A DNA stretch of 64,000 bases from Lolium rigidum (Eukaryota > Streptophyta > Magnoliopsida > Poales > Poaceae), in the NCBI RefSeq assembly GCF_022539505.1, contig NC_061510.1:399510249-399574248 (forward strand). The letters run 5' to 3'. The position numbers and the translations under genes were made by a program. Below are positions 45,148 through 56,150 of the stretch, piece by piece; position 1 is the first letter of the stretch; each line of letters opens with the position of its first letter. The notes under the pieces were generated by a model, which did not search any database, was not told the DNA's origin, and was given only the letters and a program-made list of their open reading frames with translations.

Positions 45148-48100
45148 TCCAAGTATCCGGCTGATCCGAAGAGCGTCCTTGTCAAGAAGAAGAAAGAAGG
45201 TATATCCGATATACATGTTATAGATGTTCATTTCACTGGTTCTCGTTCTAGTACCTGGGTATTTGATACTGGTTCGGTTGCTCATATTTGTAACTCGAAA
45301 CAGGAACTAAAGAATAAACGACAACTGCTGAAAGATGAAGTGACGATGCGTGTTGGAAATGGATCCAAGGTCAATGTGATCGCAGTCAGCACACTTCCTC
45401 TACATCTACCTTCGGGATTAGTTTTAAGCCTAAATAATTGTTATTATGTACCTGCGTTGAGCATGAACATTATATCTGGATCTTGTTTAATGCAAGACGG
45501 TTATTCATTCAAGTCTGAGAATAATTGTTGTTCTATTTTTATGAATAATATCTTTTATGGTCGAGCACCACAAAAGAATGGCTTATTTCTGTTAGATCTC
45601 GATAGTAGTGATACGCATATACATAACATTGATGCTAAGCGAATTAAATTGAATGATAATTCTACTTATATGTGGCAATCGTCGTCTTGGTCATATTGGA
45701 GTGAAACGCATGAAGAAACTCCATACCGATGGATTACTTGAATCACTTGACTTTGAGTCACTTGATAGATGCGAAGCATGTCTAATGGGAAAAATGACAA
45801 AGACTCCATTTTCTCGGTATGATGGAGCGAGCTACCGACTTATTGGAAATCATACATACCGATGTGTGCGGACCAATGAGTGTAGCATCGCGCGGTGGTT
45901 ATCGTTATGTTCTAACCTTCACAGATGATCTGAGTAGATATGGGTATATCTATTTCATGAAACATAAATCCAAAACTTTTGAGAAGTTTAAGGAATTCCA
46001 AAGTGAAGTAGAAAATTAACGTAACAAGAAGATCAAATTTCTACGATCTGATTGTGGAGGTGAATATCTGAGTTATGAGTTTGGCATGCATTTAAAGAAA
46101 TGCGGAATACTTTCACAATTGACACCGCCGGGAACACCTCAACGTAACGGTGTGTCCGAACGTCGTAATCGAACTCTCTTAGATATGGTTCGTTCTATGA
46201 TGTCTCTTACCGATTTGCCGTTATCATTTTGGAGTTATGCATTAGAGACAGCCGCATTCACTTTAAATAGAGCACCATCAAAATCCGTAGAAACGACACC
46301 GTATGAATTATGGTTTAATAAGAAACCTAAGTCGTCGTTCCCGAAAGTTTGGGGTTGGGAAGCCTATGTAAAGAAGCTACAACCGGACAAGCTAGAACCC
46401 AAAGCGGAGAAATGCGTCTTCATAGGATACCCTAAGGAAACTATAGGGTATACTTTCTATCACAAATCCGAAGGCAAAATCTTTGTTGCTAAGAACGGAA
46501 CCTTTCTTGAGAAAGAATTTCTCACTAAAGAAGTGACTGGAAGAAAAGTAGAACTCGATGAGATTGATGAATCTATACTCGTTGATCAGAGTAGCGTAGT
46601 ACCGGAAGTTGTACCTGTACCGCCTACACCGGCAACAGAGGAAGCTAATGATAATGATCATGAAACTTCGAACGAGGAAACTACTGAACCTCGCAGATCG
46701 ACAAGGGAACGTACCACTCCTGATTGGTATGATCCTTGTCTAAATGTCATGATTGTAGATAACAATGATGAGGACCCTGCGACGTATGAAGAAGCGATGA
46801 TGAGCCCGGATTCCAACAAATGGCAAGAAGCCATGAAATCCGAAATGGGATCCATGTATGATAACAAAGTATGGACTTTGGTAGACTTACCTGATAGCCG
46901 AAAGGCTGTCGAGAATAAATGGATCTTCAAGAGAAAAACAGATGTTGATGGTAATATTATCGTCTATAAAGCTCGACTTGTCGCAAAAGGTTTCCGACAA
47001 ATTCAAGGAGTTGACTACGATGAGACTTTCTCACCTGTAGCGAAGCTAAAATATGTGAGGATTTTGTTAGCAATAGCTGCATTTTTCGATTATGAGATTT
47101 GGCGTATGGATGTCAAAACGGCGTTCCTTAATGGAGACATTGAGGAAGAGTTGTATATGGTACAACCCAAAGGTTTTGTCGATCCTAAAAATGCCGACAA
47201 AGTATGCAAACTTCAGCGTTCAATCTATGGACCGAAGCAAGCATCGAGAAGTTGGAACCGACGCTTTGATAAGGTGATCAAAGACTTCGGGTTTATACAA
47301 GTGTCATGGAGAGGCCTCGTATTTACAAGAAAGTGAGTGGGAGCTCCGTAGCATTCCCGATATTATATGTAGATGACATATTATTGATTGGGAATGATAT
47401 AGAACTATTAAGCAAGTGTTAAAGGTTATTTGAATAATAGTTTTTCAATGAAAGACCTTGGTGAAGCATCGTATATATTAGGCATCAAGATTTATAGAGA
47501 TAGATCAAGACGCCTAATAGGGCTATCACAGAGTACATATCTGGACAAGATTCTCAAGAAGTTTAGAATGGACGAAAGTAAGAAAGGGTTCTTACCTATG
47601 TTACTGTGCAAGGTCTTGAGTAAGACTCAAGGACCGGCTACGGCAGAAGAAAGAGAAAGGATGAATAATATCCCCTATGCCTCGGCAGATAGGATCTATC
47701 ATGTATGCCATGCTATGTACTAGACCGGATATAGCACATGCCGTTAGTTTGACTAGCAGATATCAAAGTGATCCAGGAATGGAACACTCGGACAGCGGTC
47801 AAGAATATCCTGAAGTACTTGAAAAGAACTAAGGATATGTTTCTTTGTTATGGAGGTGACCAAGAGCTCGTTGTAAATGGTTACACCGATGCAAGTTGGA
47901 ACACCGATCCCGATGACTCTAAGTCACGAGTCCGGGTACGTGTTTATATTGAATGGTGCCGCAGTAAGCTCGGGCAAGCTCGAAGCGAGTGCACGGTGGC
48001 GAAGTCTTCAACAAAATCGTAGTACATAGCGGCTTCGAGGCTTCATCGAAGCGGTATGGATGAAGAGGTTCATTGTAGAGCTCGGTGTGGTTCCTATTGC

Positions 48101-48366
48101 ATTGGACCCATTAATCATTTACTCGTGATAACATGGGTGCCATCGCCAATGCACAAGAGCCAAGGTCACACAAGAGGCCGAAGCATATCAAGCTGCGTTA
48201 CCACTCGATTCGCGAGTACATCGAAGATGGAGAAGTAAATATTTGCAAAGTACACACCGATCCGAATGTAGCAGATCCGTTGACTAAAGCTCTCCCTAGG
48301 GCAAAGCATGACCAACACCGAATGCCATGGGTGTTAGGTATATTACAATGTAATCTAGATTATTGA
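45148..48366 (+). pseudogene. pol: Copia pol: protease, integrase, RT, RNase H (multiple breaks)
   Basis: Protease DTGS is in STWVFDTGSVAHICNSK near 45250. Integrase: zinc region HIGVKRMKKLHTDGLLES near 45690, TDVCGPMS near 45860, DCGGEY near 46050 and PQRNGVSERRNRTL near 46140. TAA at 46018-46020 breaks the integrase core (GAAAATTAACG, CAA to TAA). RT: DYDETFSPVAKLKYVR near 47010, WRMDVKTAFLNGDIEEELY near 47100 and YVDDILLIGND near 47365. RNase H: GYTDASWNTDPDDSKS near 47878 and HIKLRYHSIREYIEDGEV near 48185. The frame ends TTGACTCT at 48366. Single-base breaks inside RT/RNase H lie at CTCG 47316-47319, CAAG 47413-47416, CGAG 47927-47930, CTCG 47969-47972, CGAG 47986-47989 and CTCG 48122-48125, all at former CAG/CTG. 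Confidence 0.9.
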
Positions 48367-48374
48367 CTCTAGTG

Positions 48375-48386
48375 CAAGTGGGAGAT
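48375..48386 (+). other. Copia polypurine tract
   Basis: CAAGTGGGAGAT precedes the 3' LTR. This is the conserved BARE-type plus-strand primer. The first LTR base here is C where the 5' LTR has T. Confidence 0.75.
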
Positions 48387-50167
48387 CGAAGGAGATATGC
48401 CCTAGAGGCAATAATAAAGTGGTTATTATTTATATCTTTATGTTTATGATAAATGTTTATATATCATGCTATAATTGTATTAACCGAAACATTAGTACAT
48501 GTGTGATATGTAGACAACAAAGAAGTCCCTAGTATGCCTCTTAAACTAGCTTGTTGATTAATGGATGATTAGTTTCATAATCATGAACATTGGATGTTAT
48601 TAATAACAAGGTTATATCATTGTATGAATGATGTAATGGATACACCCAAGATTAAGCGTAGCATAAGATCTCGTCATTAAGTTATTTGCTATAAGCTTTC
48701 GATACATAGTTACCTAGTCCTTATGACCATGAGATCATGTAAATCACTTATACCGGAAAGGTACTTTGATTACATCAAACGCCACTCGCGTAAATGGGTG
48801 GTTATAAAGGTGGGATTAAGTATCCGGAAAGTATGAGTTGAGGCATATGGATCAACAGTGGGATTTGTCCATCCCAATGACGGATAGATATAATCTGGGC
48901 CCTCTCGGTGGAATGTCGTCTAATGTCTTGCAAGCATATGAATAAGTTCATAAGAGACCACATACCACGGTACGAGTAAAGAGTACTTGTCAGGAGATGA
49001 GGTTGAACAAGGTATGGAGTGATACCGAAGATCAAACCTCGGATAAGTAAAATATCGCGTGACAAAGGGAATTGGTATTGTATGTGAATGGTTCATTCGA
49101 TCACTAAAGTCATCGTTGAAATGTGGGAGTCATTATGGATCTCCAGATCCCGCTATTGGTTATTGGTCGGAGTGAGTACTCAACCATGTCCGCATAGTTC
49201 ACGAACCGTAGGGTGACACACTTAAAGTTGGATGTTGAAATGGTAGTACTTGAATATGGAATGGAGTTCGAATATTTGTTCGGAGTCCCGGATGAGATCC
49301 CGGACATCACGAGGAGTTCCGGAATGGTCCGGAGAATAAGATTCATATATAGGATGTCATTTTATGTGAATTAAAATGTCGCGGAAGGTTCTATGGAAGG
49401 TTCTAGAAAAGTCCGGAAGAAACCACCAAGGAAGGTGGAGTCGACATGGGACTCCACCTCCATGGCCGGCCAACCCTAGTGGGGGAGGAGTCCCAAGTGG
49501 AGTCCCCCTTAGGGGGCCGGCCACCCCCCCATATGGGAGGTGGAACTCCCACTTTTGGTGGGAGTCCTAGCTTGGCTAGGTTTCCACTCCTTATGGAAGG
49601 TTTTTGGTTCGGGTCTTATTCGAAGACTTGGAGACCAACTCTTGGGGATCCACCTATATAATGAGGGGCCAAGGAAGGGGGCCGGCCACCCGAAGACCAC
49701 AAGCTGGCCGCCCCCCTTGAAGTGGCCGGCCACCCCCTCCCAAACCCTAGCCGCCCCCTCTCCTCCATATCTCCCGCGTAGCTTTAGCGAAGCTCCGCCG
49801 GAGTTCTCCACCGCCACCGACACCACGCCGTCGTGCTGTCGGATTCAAGAGGAGCTACTACTTCCGCTGCCCGCCGGAACGGGAGGTGGACGTCGTATTC
49901 ATCAACAACCGAACGTGTGACCGAGTACGGAGGTGCTGCCCGTTCGTGGCGCCGGAACCGATCGTGATCAAGATCTTCTACGCGCTTTTGCAAGCGGCAA
50001 GTGAACGTCTACCGCAGCAACAAGAGCCTCATCTTGTAGGCTTTGGAATCTCTTCAAGGGTGAGACTCAATACCCCATCGTTGCTACCGTCTTCTAGATT
50101 GCATCTTGGCTTGGATTGCGTGTTCGCGGTAGGAAAATTTTTGTTTTCTATGCAACGTTATCCTACA
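48387..50167 (+). mobile_element. Copia 3' LTR
   Basis: It is the partner of 41375-43163 and ends TTATCCTACA before AGAAC. An extra GGTTCTAGAA unit in the 5' LTR (near 42385) is missing here. Frames on both strands at 48802-49826 are duplicated in the other LTR and are not genes. Confidence 0.93.
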
Positions 50168-52731
50168 AGAACACACGGCCTTCCTGAATTTCTGGTTGGA
50201 ACATTTCATATTGTGTGGCCCTTCACTTGCTCCAACCAAGAATTACCTTTCCTTGGCCTATGAACTTGCCAGAGGCACTCAGCTTGGCATTGGTAAACTG
50301 TTTCTTGGAGAGGTCTATAGATATCTCCAGCTAATGTCTGTTAAACTGTTCTCCCAAAAGACAGTCAAAATAGGAGGTCCCTGGTGGTTTATTCAGCTAT
50401 GGGCTCAGCTGTACTTCCAAAACCAGACCCCAAACTTTCCACCTTTGGCTACTTGCACCTTCCCATATACGAATGGGAAGCAGATCCGATGCACCAGCTA
50501 CGGCCAAGCTCTATATAGCCTTCCAGGCAGCAAACTGACCCTCAAGGGAGCATCAGAGTGGTTCAGAACTTTCTACCAAGGCCTGGACAATCCTCTCTTC
50601 TTTCCTTATGCGGAGTCTGAAAATTTTGAAAATCCAGTCTCCTTCAGGCTAGATAGTTTTGCCGATGACGCCAGCACTCGGCAATTGTATTCCATCATGA
50701 TCCGTCCCTGCTTCCTTCCAGTTGGCCTGAGCACCTCAAATAGGATCATAAAACCTGGTTATGAGTCTTATCAGCCGGTCGTAGCAGCCCGGTAACTTGG
50801 TCTTGGACAGGTATCTCCCCATTTCTTTCTGCACCACCTGACAGAGAGCAGAGCTGAGGTACCTGATGTCCTCACCAGTCAGAGGTGTTATTCCTTCTTT
50901 GATGCTCTAGCCATCCCAATTCCTCATAACCTCTCTTTTACCTCAACAACCGATGGTTTTGAGACCTGGTGGTCCATGTGGAAGACTCATGCCTTCAGGA
51001 GAGCTCTGGGACCGTTGCTGAAACAACTTGATGCGGACTATGATATCCCTGCAGAACAGGTACCACTACTCACGAATTATTTTGAAGTGGCTTACAATGA
51101 TTTCCTTTTATAACCTTGCTCTGTCTCTTGTAGCAACAAGACGGTCCAGAACCTGTAGACGATGACGGCTCCCCCTTCAAATTCCTCCCACCAGCTCCGG
51201 TGGTCCTTTTCTGCAAAAACTCACCATCTTTGAAAAAGGTTGTGATGCAGAGCCAGCCGATGATGCCAAAATCGGCTTCCAAGAGCAGAGTATCTTCTGG
51301 GCCAGCTGCCCCCCGAGCCTCAGCCAAGGCGAGAACAGCAGTAAGGAAAGTAGCTGCCCGGAAGACCTTGAAGCGCCAAAGTCCTACTCCAGTCGAAGAA
51401 AGTTTGCACGTAAGCCGATCCATGTGTTGGCTGATTTCATCTATCCTGCTAGGCTTCTGCAACATGCTTGTATTTCTTTTACAGGCCTCCACTGAAGAAA
51501 ACTCCAGTGAGGACACCCAGTCCAGTCGAAAGGACTCGAGCCCAGGCAATTCTGGGAAAACCACCACGCAGAGCCAGCCAGACTTGCCACCGTCGGCTTC
51601 CAAGAAAAGGTCAGCCCCTGAACCTGCTGTCTCCCAAACTCCCATCAAAGCAGGGCAGGGCAGTCTACGCACAAAGAGCCGATGCATCAAGAGAGCTCGC
51701 AAGGAACCGCAAGCCTCTTCATCAAACCAGGAGATTTCGAATGTAATTCCCTCCATACTCTTCATCGGCTATTTCATGCTAACCCATTGCTGTTCTTATC
51801 GGCTAACCACTCCCTTTGCAGACTTATGGCACCTCCAGTGGGGAAGTCGAGGAGGTACCAATGCCATCCGCTACCCTGGACCTAGCAACTTCTAAAAGTG
51901 TAGCTGACAAGGTGGCCAACTTGGCCAAGCCCACAGCAGAAACACAAGAGCCGATCACCTCTTCATCGGCTGTTCCTCTGGTCTTAGGAGAGGTACAGTC
52001 CTTTCCCTTAGCTCTACGCTTCTCTTTTGCTGCCTCCTGACGTTATTCTTGTTGATTGTCAGGGTTATGACCTCTCAAGTTTGTTAACGTTCGACCCTGA
52101 ATCCATCGAGCCAGCTCCTTCTGAAGCAAGTAAGGAGTCAGGGCCCCGTGCTACCCATGGTCAACTCCGGCATCTCAAGGCCCTGCTCTCCTCCTCGATT
52201 GAGGCATTGGTTGAAGACCCCGACGAAGTGGAGAGCATTCTTGAAGACATCCAGCCTCACCTCCCGGTGATGTTGCAGGTGAAACTCTGGCCAGTTGTGA
52301 CTCTGTCTACCTACAGGTCAAGGGTGAAATCGGCTCGTCAGAGAATCGACCTACGCCGCGCCCAGCTCCCGTTGAAAGCCGATATAGCAAACAAATGCCA
52401 GCGGCTTAATGAGAAGAAGGCAGCTCTAGACGCCAAAACTGACACCTCTGTCAGCACTGCTGAGCTTGAGACCCTACGAAAGGAGTTGGAGGACCTTGAA
52501 GAGAGGGTCCGGGCAACCAAACAGCTCATCCAAGATAAGGAAGCTCTTATTGCCCACTCCCACGAGGAAGCAGAAGGCCTCAAAACTGAACTGAAAACCG
52601 ATCTGGCCGAGATACGTGCCCTGAACAAGCAGCTGGTGGCAGGCAAGGACGAAGATGATGAGGCCGAAATCGCCGAGGTGGATCGTGTTCGTGCTGACGC
52701 CCTCCATGCCCTTGAGACATTTCTTCAGTAG
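50168..52731 (+). pseudogene. PMD gene of E2, exons 2b-6 (after the Copia insertion)
   Basis: After AGAAC, exon 2 resumes at 50173 in the correct phase (FLNFWLEHFILCGPSLAP) and ends 51059. The PMD C-terminal block is WWFIQLWAQLYF..GASEWFRTFYQG..GFETWWSMWKTHAF. TAA at 50792-50794, in ARxLGLGQV context, is a point change, probably CAA to TAA. Further exons: 51134-51409 (basic, KVAARKTLKRQSPTP), 51485-51742 (Ser/Lys-rich), 51822-51992, and 52063-52731, a long coiled coil (AELETLRKELEDLEERVRA). Introns are 74, 75, 79 and 70 bases with GT..AG, and every junction is phase 0. With exon 1 the design is 948 residues: PMD, basic linker, coiled coil. Only the insertion and one stop spoil it. Because E2 gag/protease lie on the other strand, I read it as a retroelement passenger, not a host gene. 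Confidence 0.85.
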
Positions 52732-53353
52732 AGCCTCCCTGTGTAATCTGAAAACTGCATTATTGAGCTTGTACTCTAGAGTCGATGGCTATGCATCGGC
52801 CTTTTTAGCTCCAAAGTCGATGTCTGTGCATCGGCTGTGTATATATTTTTTTTTACTGGCCAGTTTCGTGCATCGGCCCCATATTCCATTGTCCGTTATC
52901 CCATATTAGGTGCCCCCCGAGCCGAATCTTCCAAGTAAATGAAGATATCGGCTCTCCAGTTATTCGATTCCAGGAACTATACCTGAACATAGGCTCATCA
53001 GATATAACTTTTGCTGGAAAGTGTTGGTTGTGGCTTATCCCCAGGACCAATGTTAATCTCTTCCAGCTCATCAGCTGACGTAAACCCATACCCCAGCTTT
53101 CCGTCGCCTGCTAGATCGATGCTGAACACAGGCATAACGTATGGCGAGGATAATTTTGGCCGATTGCTGGAATCGGCCTCCATGTTGATTGAATTGCTCA
53201 ATGAAGGTTTACAACTTGTATGTGCTCCCCTACACGAAGGAGTCTTCCTACCACGACTACGTGACATGCTTGAGGTGAGATCCTCGCTTCTTATTTATTG
53301 GGACCGATCGCAGGGATCGGCCTTGCCATGTATGTCGATGGGTGTAGCTCTTG
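52732..53353. other. E2 non-coding zone between PMD gene and protease
   Basis: No gene. GCCGAT/ATCGGC repeats and sequence shared with 33180-33560 of E1. It must hold the convergent 3' ends of the PMD gene (+) and gag-protease (-). Confidence 0.6.
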
Positions 53354-54216
53354 CTACTCTATCAGGCCGGTGGATAAGACCAGCCTCACCCCGTTTTTTT
53401 TCACCTTGATGCGATCACAACCGTCCAAACTGATTCCAGAGAGCGGCTCTTGGTCTTCCGAGTCCCATATGTTCATGCCGGCTATTGAGACCTCGATCGA
53501 GTCATCTGCATGCACGACTTCCACGTCGTCTCCATCCCATTGTATCAGGCATTGGTGCATTGTAGATGGAATGCAGCAGTTGGCGTGAATCCAATCTCTC
53601 CCTAGCAGGACAGCGTAGGTGCTCTTGCTGTCGACGATGAAGAACGTTGTTGGGATGGTCTTTCGGCCTACGGTTAGATCCACGTTCAAAACGCATTGCG
53701 TCCCTGATGCTTGGCCGTTGAAGTCGTTCAGTGTGACGTTGGTCTTGATCAAGTCTGCGCTAGAGCGTCCCAAACACCGTAGCATGGAGTATGACATTAT
53801 ATTGACTGCCGCTCCCGTGTCAACCAACATCTTGCCGACAGGCTGCCCATTGATATAACCTTTTAGGTACGGGCCTTCATGTGTTTGTAGCCCTTCTCCC
53901 GTGGCTTCTCAAAGATGACTGGCCGTGGACCACAGTCGAACTGTGCTATCGGCACTTCTTCAATTCCTGGCGGACGGAACTCTGATGGAAGTATGAACAC
54001 CATGTTTGTGCCAGCCGATGTACTCACATCGGCTTTTACTTGCTTGGGACGCCAAACTTTCTTTGGTGGACGATTCTCCTCGTCCAAAGTCTGTTGAATT
54101 TTCACGGCCAGATCGGGCCGCGCTTTCCTCAAAGTGTGCAAGTATTGCGCTTCGGCTTGCTCCAAGCTACGTAGCCGCTGAACCCTACGCTTTTGGGAGT
54201 GGCTGAGTCCATCAGG
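53354..54216 (-). pseudogene. E2 gag C-terminus and aspartic protease (broken, truncated)
   Basis: On the - strand, 54216-53863 encodes the gag end PDGLSHSQKRRVQRLRSLEQ. It is the same segment as E1 gag near 33870 and runs on past SAGTN, where E1 is deleted. A frame change near 53880 leads into a retroviral-type aspartic protease: LVDTGAAVNIMSY near 53820 with the catalytic DTG, and the flap-distal AVLLGRDWIHA near 53610. Protease ends in an acidic tail; stop at 53354. The N-terminal gag is separated by the insertion at 54217. No RT follows, so the element depended on a partner for reverse transcription and integration. Confidence 0.82.
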
Positions 54217-54695
54217 TGACGTGGGCATAACCCTTCGGGTACTCGACATTGCCATACCCGGTGCAAACTATGAAAGTGGACCAGCACGAGGACTCGACAA
54301 GCTGGACCTGCACGCGCCTCAACTTGGACTACAAGGAAAGAAGACTCCAATATGAATCCTACTAGGACTCTTGTAAACCCTAGCTTGGCTGATATATAAA
54401 GCCAGGCAGGGGCACCCCTTAGACGGACAATCAGAAACATAATTTTAGAGGCAACACGCCTAGACACCGCAACCCGCGGATTAGAACTAGACTAGATTCA
54501 ACAACTCTGCCTATGGCGGCCCCATGTATACATATATTCATATAGTGGATTGCTAGCAGGACGTAGCGACCCTCCACCGCGGGGGCGTGAACCTGGGTAC
54601 GTCGTGTACCGCCTCGCTCCCGGAACTTCCGTCGTCGCCTTTCTCTAAAAACCCAAGCCCCTCATGGTGGGCATTGCCGAGGAACCGCCTCGTCA
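54217..54695 (+). mobile_element. 5' LTR (479 bp) of a small Gypsy derivative
   Basis: Starts TGACGTGGGCATAACC exactly where E2 gag homology ends, and ends CCTCGTCA. TATA box GATATATAAAGCC at 54391-54403. It is followed by a TTGGCGCCGTCTGTGGG primer site. The five bases before it (TCAGG) are the target site in E2 gag. Confidence 0.82.
54391..54403 (+). promoter_or_regulatory. TATA box of the 54.2-kb LTR
   Basis: GATATATAAAGCC, about 300 bases before the primer site; expected + strand transcription start a few tens of bases downstream. Confidence 0.65.
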
Positions 54696-54696
54696 A

Positions 54697-54715
54697 TTGG
54701 CGCCGTCTGTGGGAA
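54697..54715 (+). other. Primer binding site of the 54.2-kb element
   Basis: TTGGCGCCGTCTGTGGGAA, one base after the LTR end, the common primer site of RIRE2/Cinful-type grass Gypsy elements. Confidence 0.8.
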
Positions 54716-55629
54716 ATACGATGACTGGATTTTGTCATCCGGGCGGGATCCCTCATCGTACACAACGTCAAGATCGCATCTCGTAGGCGACTGATTCGGG
54801 TCCAATGGTTGTTTTACTTTACGAGCCGAGGCAGCGACTATTGGACTGGTCGGCGCTCAACATGGTGAGCTCCGCCGATGCAGAATACAATGAAAATACT
54901 TTCGGACCCAGATCAGATCGCAAGAGTAAGTAGCGGCTGCTGGAACGGCAACCAGCGATTAGCCAAGCAAGGATCAAGTCCCGAGATATAGCATGATCTT
55001 TTGGCGATTTTCGCGGAAGCAGCGCAGCTAAATTTAATATGGAATTTGAAGCTCTCGCGCCCGATCAAGAGAAGTAGGCCAGGAGATGTCCTCACGCAGC
55101 CAGCAGCGTATGTCTGTGATGTCCGTTGAGGAAAAGGAAATCAAAAGCAGAAAAAGGACAAACATATGACAGCAGAGGGTCAGACCACTCGAACGGTTTG
55201 TTAGGCATGGGCAAACTCAATCTAGTCGGGTACTGACTTGTCGGCATCCGAAGCAATCCATCTATGCTAATCAAGTAAAGCCTGCGTGCTGGAAAGAATT
55301 TGAAGAAATCCGAAGCACTCGGAAGAAGGAAAAAACAAGTCGCGCGAGAACCAGATCGGAACAATATTCGACTACTACATCATGCAAAGTCGCCATGTTT
55401 GGGGCTCGCTCGTTGCATCACGGACTTGATATATTCGGGAGCTCTCCCGTTGACTACCCTGCTCGGCTGACCACGCCTGCCGCCACGCACTCCTCTTACT
55501 CAGGGGCTCGCCTGCCGCGGACCCGACATTACGGACCCGATATATTCGGATGCTCGCCCGCAGCGGATCGGCTATGTCAACCGCGTCCCTTTCATCGGCC
55601 ACGTCAGCTAGGCGCCGCGTGGATTCTCT

Positions 55630-55895
55630 TGGATGGCGGAATTATTTCGGCTGCGCCTGCCGCATGGACTATCTCTGTCCGCGGAATTATTTCGGCTGCG
55701 CCTGCCGCATGGACTATTTTGGATGGCGCAATTACTTCAGCTGCGCCCGCCGCACCGACTATCTTGGATGGCGCGATTACTTCGGCTACGCCCGCCGTAT
55801 GGACTATCTTGGATGGCGTAATTACTTGGGCTGCGCCCGCCGTATGGACTATCTTGGATGGCGTAATTACTTCGGCTGCGCCCGCCGCAGCGCCG
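55630..55895 (+). repeat. 45-bp tandem array (about 6 units)
   Basis: Unit GGATGGCGTAATTACTTCGG plus 25 bases ending in GGACTATCTT. As 45 is a multiple of three, one + frame (55550-56143) carries a 15-residue periodic motif, GWRNYFGCARRMDYL-like, through all six units. Units differ by a few bases each. Whether it is translated is unknown. Confidence 0.9.
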
Positions 55896-55929
55896 GTTCG
55901 CTGGAAAATCTCGGGGGCTCCTGGAATAT

Positions 55930-56150
55930 CTTCGAACTATTGCGGTTACTCCCATCGGGAGCGCCGGTTCGCTGGAACCCGGGGAGATATGAAGACTATT
56001 ACTCCCATCGGGAGCGCCAGATCGCTGGGCGCTGGTTCGCTGGAATCCACGCCGGAATTATAAAAGATATGAAGACTATTACTCCCATCGGGAGCGCCGG
56101 ATCGCTGGGCGCTGGTTCGCTGGAATCCACGCCGGAATTATAAAAGATAT
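55930..56150 (+). repeat. Tandem units built on CTCCCATCGGGAG, first cluster
   Basis: Three units of 45-90 bases begin TACTCCCATCGGGAGCGCC and continue TTCGCTGGAA. The last two are 85-90 bases long and nearly identical. CTCCC-ATC-GGGAG is itself a small hairpin. Confidence 0.85.

Larger units (their letters stand above)
41375..50167 (+). mobile_element. Complete BARE-1/Angela/WIS-type Copia element (8.8 kb)
   Basis: LTRs are 41375-43163 (1789 bp) and 48387-50167 (1781 bp). The start, ...GATATGCCCTAGAGGCAATAAT, and the end, ...TTATCCTACA, are diagnostic of this grass Copia family. Target duplication AGAAC is at 41370-41374 and 50168-50172. It contains PBS, leader, gag, protease, integrase, RT, RNase H and a polypurine tract. 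It inserted into exon 2 of the PMD gene of E2 in the same orientation. Confidence 0.95.
38405..54216 (-). mobile_element. Gypsy element E2, relative of E1, with nested insertions; 5' part missing
   Basis: The 3' LTR (38405-39571) aligns with the E1 LTRs over its length but is clearly diverged. Inside lie the + strand acidic gene (39853-40329) and PMD gene (40697-52731), a GCCGAT-rich zone (52732-53353), and - strand protease and gag (53354-54216). The small-LTR element at 54217 interrupts gag. No RT or integrase sequence is seen, so E2 is a gag-protease, non-autonomous element. The Copia element at 41375-50167 is a later insertion. Confidence 0.85.

Noticed and set aside
40697..52731. PMD gene as a normal host gene
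   Set aside because: It is bracketed by E2 LTR and acidic gene on one side and antisense E2 protease/gag on the other, with E2-specific GCCGAT repeats between.
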